A DNA stretch of 19,926 bases from Oscillospiraceae bacterium (GTDB taxonomy: Bacteria; Bacillota_A; Clostridia; Oscillospirales; Oscillospiraceae), in assembly GCA_902789835.1 (NCBI GenBank), contig CADAPN010000042.1, forward strand, positions 1-19,926, read 5' to 3'. This document shows positions 15,041-19,926 of this stretch, piece after piece; positions within the stretch are counted from its first letter, which is position 1; each line of letters starts with the position of its first letter. The notes under the pieces are model-generated. The model worked only from the letters and a program-made list of their open reading frames with translations, searched no databases and had not been told where the DNA came from. A program made the position numbers and the translations under genes.

Positions 15041-17281
15041 GTGGATACTATCAACAACCAGGAACCGAATCAAGAGGAAGAGATTGACGTACTCAGCTGT
15101 ACGGTCCAAAGCGTTATCTACAGCAACGAGGAAAACGGCTACGCCGTGTTGAGCGTGACCGACACCGACGGCGCCGAGCAGAAGCTGACCGGGACCTTCC
15201 CCTATGCCTGGCCGGGAGAGACCATCACGGCCTACGGGCACTGGGGCCTGCACGGAACCTACGGGCGTCAGTTCGAGGCGGAATCCTCGGAGCGGAGCAC
15301 CCCGGAGGACGAGCGCTCGGTATTTTCCTATCTGGCTTCCGGCGCCGTCAAGGGAATCGGACCGGTCATGGCGGGACAGATTGTCGAGCGCTTCGGAAGA
15401 AACGCGCTGCGCGTCCTGGAAGAGGAACCCGTGCTGCTTGCCGAAATCCGCGGCATCAGCCTGAACAAAGCGGAGAAAATTGCAAAGGAGTTCAAGCGTC
15501 AGGTCGGCCTGAAGAAGCTTGTGCTTCTGCTGAGCGCCTCCGGAATCGCGCCGGAATACGCGGTGCGGCTTTATCGCTTCTATGGCGATAACGCGCTGGA
15601 GCTCCTGAAGGAAAATCCCTACCTTCTGACCGTCGACGGGATCGGAGCGCCGTTTGCCGCGGCCGACCGTCTGGCCGAGGAGCTGGGGATCGAGGACACA
15701 GACCCGAACCGGATCCGCGCCGGCGTCATCTTTGTTCTGCGTCATAACGAACACAACGGCCACTGCTTCATCCCCTGGGCGAAGCTCTGCACCGCGGCGG
15801 CTCAGCAGCTGCAGCTGGAGCAGGAGGACATCTCCGCCGTTATGGAGGACATGGCGGAACAGGGAGACCTGGTCCGCGATCCGATTGCCGGACAGGACGC
15901 CTGCTATCTGCCCGACATGTATCGGGCCGAGAAGGAGACCGCGGAGCGGATTGCCGCCATGGTCCAGAAGCTGCCCGAAGGGAAACTCAATCTGGATCAG
16001 CTGATCGAGGAATGTGAAGCGGAGCAGGGCATGCGTTTTGCCGAGCAGCAGAAGCAGATCCTGCGCTATGCGATGCAGAACCGCATTCTCGCCGTGACCG
16101 GCGGCCCGGGGACAGGAAAAACCACATCCCTGCGTGCGGTGCTGAAGCTCTACGACCGGCTTGGCCTCAGAACGATGCTGGCCGCACCCACCGGGCGTGC
16201 GGCAAAGCGCATGACGGAGCTCACCGGGGTGGAAGCGGCCACGATTCATCGTATGCTGGGTGCAAAGCTCTCCGAAGACAATCTGGATCTGGTCTTCACG
16301 AAAAACGAAGAGGATCCTCTGAACTGCGACGCGCTGATTATTGACGAGTGCTCCATGGTGGACATCCGCCTGATGCACGCGCTGCTGAAGGCGCTGCCGG
16401 CGTCCGCCCGCCTGATGCTGGTGGGAGACGCGGCACAGCTTCCCGCGGTGGGGCCCGGAGATGTGTTTTCCGCCATCCTGCGCAGTGAGGTGGTGCCGTC
16501 GGTGCTGCTGACGGAGATTTTCCGGCAGCGGGAAAGCAGCCGCATTGTCCGCAACGCGCACCTGATCAATCGCGGTGAGCACCCGAACCTCTCAGAGAAC
16601 GCGGGGGACTTCTTCCGGCTGCAGCGCCTGCAGGCCGGTTCCGTCGCCGAGACCGTGGTGGAGCTGTGCAGCACGAGGCTCCCGCAAAAAATGCGGATCC
16701 CTCCGGAGGAGATTCAGGTCCTTGCCCCCACAAGAAAAGGCGAATGCGGCACAGCAGCCCTGAACAAGCTCCTTCAGGCGGCCCTGAACCCGCCTGCGCC
16801 CGAGAAAAAGGAACGTCCCGTCGGGGACGTGATCTTCCGGGTGGGAGACCGCCTGATCCAGAACCGGAACGACTATAACGTGCTCTGGGAGTGCGCGGAC
16901 GGAAGCAGCGGCCTTGGCGTCTTCAACGGCGACATCGGAATCCTGAAGGAGATTAATACCGAAGAGCAGACGATGACGGTGGACTTCGACGGCCGCGAGG
17001 CAAAGTATGACTTTGAATCGCTGGGCGATCTGGAGCACGCCTGGGCGCTTACGGTGCACAAGTCCCAGGGATCGGAATACCGGGCCGTGATTCTTGCGCT
17101 TACAGATTCGTCCCGTCGCCTTCTGACGCGCACGGTCCTGTATACCGCGGTGACGCGGGCGCGGGAGCTTCTCATCATGGTCGGAAACGAGAACATCGCT
17201 TTTCGCATGATCGACAATGTCGCCCCCAGTCGGCGCTACAACGCCCTGCGCATCCGCATCCGTGAGGCCTGCGGGAAATGA
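15041..17281 (+). CDS. recD2: ATP-dependent DNA helicase RecD2
   Basis: The 746-residue product is a 5'-3' superfamily 1B helicase of the RecD2 (RecD-like, RecBC-independent) type, acting in recombination and repair. An N-terminal OB-like segment (about 15-75) is followed by helix-hairpin-helix motifs (GIGPVMAGQIVERFG, GISLNKAEKI, GIGAPFAAADRLAEELG). The helicase motifs are complete: I GGPGTGKTT (354-362), Ia APTGRAAKRM, II DECSMVD, III LVGDAAQLPAVGPGD, IV TEIFRQ, V ALTVHKSQGSEY and VI LYTAVTRARELL. The start is a GTG with only a GGGAG site 13 bases upstream, inside the repeat, so the start is less certain than the protein. The stop overlaps the next start by four bases (ATGA). Confidence 0.93.
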   Translation: MDTINNQEPNQEEEIDVLSCTVQSVIYSNEENGYAVLSVTDTDGAEQKLTGTFPYAWPGETITAYGHWGLHGTYGRQFEAESSERSTPEDERSVFSYLASGAVKGIGPVMAGQIVERFGRNALRVLEEEPVLLAEIRGISLNKAEKIAKEFKRQVGLKKLVLLLSASGIAPEYAVRLYRFYGDNALELLKENPYLLTVDGIGAPFAAADRLAEELGIEDTDPNRIRAGVIFVLRHNEHNGHCFIPWAKLCTAAAQQLQLEQEDISAVMEDMAEQGDLVRDPIAGQDACYLPDMYRAEKETAERIAAMVQKLPEGKLNLDQLIEECEAEQGMRFAEQQKQILRYAMQNRILAVTGGPGTGKTTSLRAVLKLYDRLGLRTMLAAPTGRAAKRMTELTGVEAATIHRMLGAKLSEDNLDLVFTKNEEDPLNCDALIIDECSMVDIRLMHALLKALPASARLMLVGDAAQLPAVGPGDVFSAILRSEVVPSVLLTEIFRQRESSRIVRNAHLINRGEHPNLSENAGDFFRLQRLQAGSVAETVVELCSTRLPQKMRIPPEEIQVLAPTRKGECGTAALNKLLQAALNPPAPEKKERPVGDVIFRVGDRLIQNRNDYNVLWECADGSSGLGVFNGDIGILKEINTEEQTMTVDFDGREAKYDFESLGDLEHAWALTVHKSQGSEYRAVILALTDSSRRLLTRTVLYTAVTRARELLIMVGNENIAFRMIDNVAPSRRYNALRIRIREACGK

Positions 17282-17979
17282 ACCGGCTTGGAGAGCGCCT
17301 GCTGGACCTTTTGTACCCGCCGAAATGCGCCTTTTGCCGAAGGCTTGTTACAGACGGAAGGATGCTTTGCCCGGCCTGTGAAAAACAGCTTCCGGCACCG
17401 GAAAAAGAAATGCAGAGCCGGAAGATTTCCGGGCTTGCGGTTTGCCTCTCGCCGCTGTATTATACAGGGGATGTGCGGCAGTCTCTGCACCGGTATAAGT
17501 TTCAGGGTGCGGCGGCCTATTACCGCATCTATGCCGAGCTTATGGCAGATTGCATGAGGGAGCACGAACTGACGGTCGACCTGGTGACCTGGGTCCCGCT
17601 CAGCCGGCAGCGGCTCCGCCGCCGCGGCTATGACCAGGCGCGGCTTCTGGCGGAGGAAGTGGCCAGACTGCAGGGCCTGCCCTGTGAAAGAACTCTGGAG
17701 AAAATCCGGAACAATCCCGCGCAATCCGGAACCTCCGGCATAGCGGAACGGCAGAAAAACGTCCGGGGTGTCTACCGTGCGGTGACATCCTTTTCGGGGG
17801 AGCATGTCCTGCTCGTCGACGACATTGTGACGACGGGCGCCACGCTCAGCGAAGCGGCGAAGGAGCTCCTGAATGCAGGAGCGGAACAGGTTTCCGGCCT
17901 GACCCTCGCCCGAACCGAGAGAGAAGACAGAGGCTTCACTACAGAATCGAACGGAGAAAGCGATTATGCAGATATTTGA
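17278..17979 (+). CDS. ComF family protein (phosphoribosyltransferase-like)
   Basis: The 233-residue protein resembles ComFC, needed for DNA uptake in competent Bacillus. An N-terminal zinc-binding pair (CAFC at about 17-20, CPAC near 31-34) precedes a phosphoribosyltransferase fold with VPLSRQRLRRRGYDQARLLA and the PRPP-binding loop VLLVDDIVTTGATLSEA. The usual family length is about 220-240, so the gene is intact. It is translationally coupled to recD2 (ATGA overlap) and overlaps the mreB-like gene by 14 bases. Many non-competent Clostridia keep this gene, so a role in DNA uptake is not certain here. Confidence 0.9.
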   Translation: MNRLGERLLDLLYPPKCAFCRRLVTDGRMLCPACEKQLPAPEKEMQSRKISGLAVCLSPLYYTGDVRQSLHRYKFQGAAAYYRIYAELMADCMREHELTVDLVTWVPLSRQRLRRRGYDQARLLAEEVARLQGLPCERTLEKIRNNPAQSGTSGIAERQKNVRGVYRAVTSFSGEHVLLVDDIVTTGATLSEAAKELLNAGAEQVSGLTLARTEREDRGFTTESNGESDYADI

Positions 17980-18994
17980 AAAAGACATCGCCATTGATAT
18001 GGGGACATCTACAACCCTGCTGTTTGAGCAGGGGAAGGGAATCGTCGCCCGTGAACCGACGGTGGTTGCCGTGGACCGATTCAGCGGAAAGATCCAGAAG
18101 GTCGGTCAGGACGCCCAGAGGATGCTGGGGCGGACCCCGGCAAATATTGTCGCGATCCATCCCATCAGCGCGGGCGTCATCTCGGACTATGAGATGGCGG
18201 CGCAGATGCAGCGGGAACTGGTCAGCCGCATCACCTCCTTCAGCCTCTTCAAGCCATGTGTGCTCTGCTGTGTTCCGAGCAGCATCAGCGGCGTTGAGGA
18301 GCGCGCGGTGATTGACGCGGCCATCGAAGCCGGTGCACGGAAGGTCTATCTGCTGGAGCAGGGCGTGGCCACGGCGCTTGGCGCCGGCGTTGACATCAGC
18401 AAGCCGGACGGGCACATGGTTGTCGACATCGGCGGCGGAACCACGGAAATCGCCATGATCTCTGCCGGCGGGGTGGTGGAATGCGAATCCATCAAGACGG
18501 CCGGCGGCAGCTTTGACGAAGCGATTGTGAAATATGTGCGAAAGAAATACAACATGCTCATCGGCCTCACGGCGGCGGAGGAGCTGAAGAAAAACATCGG
18601 CTGCGTCATGCAGCGGCCGGATATGGGAATCGAGGAAGTCAAGGGCCGCAACCTGGCAAACGGCCTGCCCAAGACCGTCCGGGTCAGCTCCAACGAGCTG
18701 ATCGAGGCCTTTGTGGAACCCATGAACGACATCCTCGAAGCAATCCACGCGGTGCTGGAACGCACACCGCCCCAGCTCGTGGGAGACCTGGACCAGAACG
18801 GTATTATCATCTCCGGCGGCGGCAGCCTGGTGTACGGCATGGACCGCCTGATCGAACGCAGCACCGGCATCCGCACGCTGCCGGTGGACGACCCGGTTTC
18901 CTGCGCCACCTACGGAGCGGGAAAGATGCTGAAGCATCTGGATGAGATGAAGGACGGCATGATGAACTTCTACCGGATGCGTCAGCTAAGATGA
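17966..18994 (+). CDS. MreB/Mbl family rod-shape actin homologue
   Basis: The 342-residue product has the actin-fold ATPase motifs: phosphate 1 IDMGTSTTLLFEQGKGIV (near residue 10), the GVISDYEMAAQMQRELV segment, phosphate 2 VVDIGGGTTEIAMIS and adenosine motif IISGGGSLVYGMDRLIE. It should form membrane filaments guiding cell-wall synthesis. The segment that usually reads IEEPMAAAIGAG here reads LEQGVATALGAG (E131, Q132, G133): the second glutamate and proline are replaced. The gene starts at an ATG with GGAGA nine bases upstream, inside the end of comF. It lies outside a classic mreBCD cluster, so it may be a second, specialised MreB-type protein. The exact paralogue (MreB, Mbl or MreBH) cannot be decided. 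Confidence 0.87.
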   Translation: MQIFEKDIAIDMGTSTTLLFEQGKGIVAREPTVVAVDRFSGKIQKVGQDAQRMLGRTPANIVAIHPISAGVISDYEMAAQMQRELVSRITSFSLFKPCVLCCVPSSISGVEERAVIDAAIEAGARKVYLLEQGVATALGAGVDISKPDGHMVVDIGGGTTEIAMISAGGVVECESIKTAGGSFDEAIVKYVRKKYNMLIGLTAAEELKKNIGCVMQRPDMGIEEVKGRNLANGLPKTVRVSSNELIEAFVEPMNDILEAIHAVLERTPPQLVGDLDQNGIIISGGGSLVYGMDRLIERSTGIRTLPVDDPVSCATYGAGKMLKHLDEMKDGMMNFYRMRQLR

Positions 18995-19024
18995 TCCGGG
19001 AACGAACGGAGTGGAGAACATAAG

Positions 19025-19765
19025 ATGGACCTGGTTGCGGCATACAAACACCTGAAAAAGGAAGAAGGCCCCCTTAGCTGCGCGGCGGTAGTTCTCGGCG
19101 CGGGCAGTGCCCAGCGCATGGGCTTTGACAAGATGACCGTGATGCTGGAAGGGCAGCCCGTCCTGGTCAGGGCGGTAAACGCGTTTGAACAGTCTCCGCT
19201 GATACAGGAGATCGTCGTGGTCACGAAGGCAGACCGGATCGAGGAGATCGCGGCGCTCTGTGATCAGTACAACCTGAGCAAGGTCACCGCAGTGGTGTGC
19301 GGCGGAAAGACCCGAACGGAATCCGCCCTCGCCGGAGTGATGGCCCTGAAGAAGAACTGCCGTCTGACGGCGATCCACGACGGGGCGCGGCCTCTGGTCT
19401 CCGAGAAGCTGATTGAAGCATGCATCCAAAGAGCCGGGGTTCAGTTTGCGGCGATTCCGGTGGTCAAGAGCACGGACACGCTGCGCGGGGTGGATGAAAA
19501 AGGAGCCCTGACGGGCATCCTTGACCGGGAGCGTGTGGTTCGGGTCCAGACGCCGCAGGTCTTCCTGACCGAAGTGGTCAAGGCGGCGCTCACCGATGCG
19601 GTGGAAAAGGGACTGACCTTTACGGATGACGCGACGGCGGTGGAGCGGCTCGGCATGACGATCCAGGCCGTGGAGGGAGAAGAAGAAAACCTCAAGCTTA
19701 CCACGCCGCAGGATCTGGTGATTGCCCAGGGCATTCTGGAACGCAGGAGGGAAGCGGGAAGATGA
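19025..19765 (+). CDS. ispD: 2-C-methyl-D-erythritol 4-phosphate cytidylyltransferase (IspD)
   Basis: This 246-residue cytosolic enzyme couples CTP and MEP in the non-mevalonate isoprenoid pathway. The nucleotide-binding start [20 protein letters not shown] (residues 20-39) and the later [35 protein letters not shown] and [12 protein letters not shown] motifs are typical. About 18 extra residues precede the usual start, but no internal start fits better; a GTGGAGAA site lies upstream of the ATG. It comes 30 bases after the mreB-like gene and overlaps ispF by four bases (ATGA), so the two are coupled. Confidence 0.93.
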   Translation: MDLVAAYKHLKKEEGPLSCAAVVLGAGSAQRMGFDKMTVMLEGQPVLVRAVNAFEQSPLIQEIVVVTKADRIEEIAALCDQYNLSKVTAVVCGGKTRTESALAGVMALKKNCRLTAIHDGARPLVSEKLIEACIQRAGVQFAAIPVVKSTDTLRGVDEKGALTGILDRERVVRVQTPQVFLTEVVKAALTDAVEKGLTFTDDATAVERLGMTIQAVEGEEENLKLTTPQDLVIAQGILERRREAGR

Positions 19766-19926
19766 GGATCGGACACGGATATGACGTACACCGGCTGGTC
19801 GAGGGCAGAAAACTGATCCTCGGCGGAGTGGAGATCCCCTGGGAAAAGGGCCTGCTGGGGCATTCGGATGCGGATGTGCTTACGCATGCGCTGATGGACG
19901 CGCTTCTGGGCGCAGCGGCGCTGGGC
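19762..19926 (+). CDS. ispF: 2-C-methyl-D-erythritol 2,4-cyclodiphosphate synthase (IspF), N-terminal part
   Basis: The window ends inside this gene, so only 55 residues are visible. [12 protein letters not shown] carries the metal ligands D8 and H10, and a [19 protein letters not shown] segment follows with H34 and S35, all diagnostic of the zinc-dependent enzyme after IspE in the isoprenoid pathway. A GAGGG-type site lies in the end of ispD. The start overlaps the ispD stop (ATGA). Confidence 0.95.
   Translation, partial: MRIGHGYDVHRLVEGRKLILGGVEIPWEKGLLGHSDADVLTHALMDALLGAAALG

Noticed and set aside
12813..16582. Long minus-strand open frames opposite uvrA and recD2
   Set aside because: Shadows of well-supported genes; composition typical of antisense GC-rich reading.

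Overview
The window looks like about 20 kb of chromosome from a GC-rich member of the Clostridia (Firmicutes). The evidence is an L-box lysine riboswitch, strong AGGAGG-type ribosome binding sites, a RecD2-ComF-MreB gene string, a CyuA-type cysteine desulfidase and 7TM-type two-component proteins. No lineage below class can be supported from the sequence alone. I see no rRNA, tRNA, CRISPR array, transposase or phage gene.

Left region (1-4352, all on the minus strand). The first 167 bases hold the N-terminus of an L-cysteine desulfidase-like enzyme with its own promoter. Next is a 1125-residue secreted protein built from a repetitive beta-rich region, an InlB-like repeat and a C-terminal coiled coil made of exact 14-residue units. 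Upstream of it lies a LuxR-family response regulator. It is broken by a frameshift, and the receiver segment that should carry the phosphorylated aspartate is missing.

Middle region (4543-9907, plus strand). A good sigma-A promoter and a leader hairpin precede a two-gene operon: a 7TM membrane protein with a degenerate kinase-like tail, then an apparently complete histidine kinase. The damaged regulator is divergent to them and is the natural partner. After a 350-bp gap come a second strong promoter, a lysine riboswitch and an ABC uptake operon (binding protein, permease, ATPase), inferred to import lysine or a related cationic amino acid. A hairpin plus T-run between binding protein and permease probably reduces downstream expression.

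Right-centre (9931-11936). A gene with its own promoter and a clean terminator encodes an unusual membrane protein: three N-terminal membrane segments, two TrkA-N/RCK-like Rossmann regions and a C-terminal RyR-like domain. This is the best candidate in the window for a poorly described signalling protein.

Right region (11974-19926, plus strand). These are housekeeping genes: uvrA with its own promoter, two tandem copies of a 73-74 bp hairpin-bearing repeat, then a tightly packed series recD2, comF-like, mreB-like, ispD and ispF (cut by the window end). Three of the joints overlap. The MreB homologue has a changed active-site motif.
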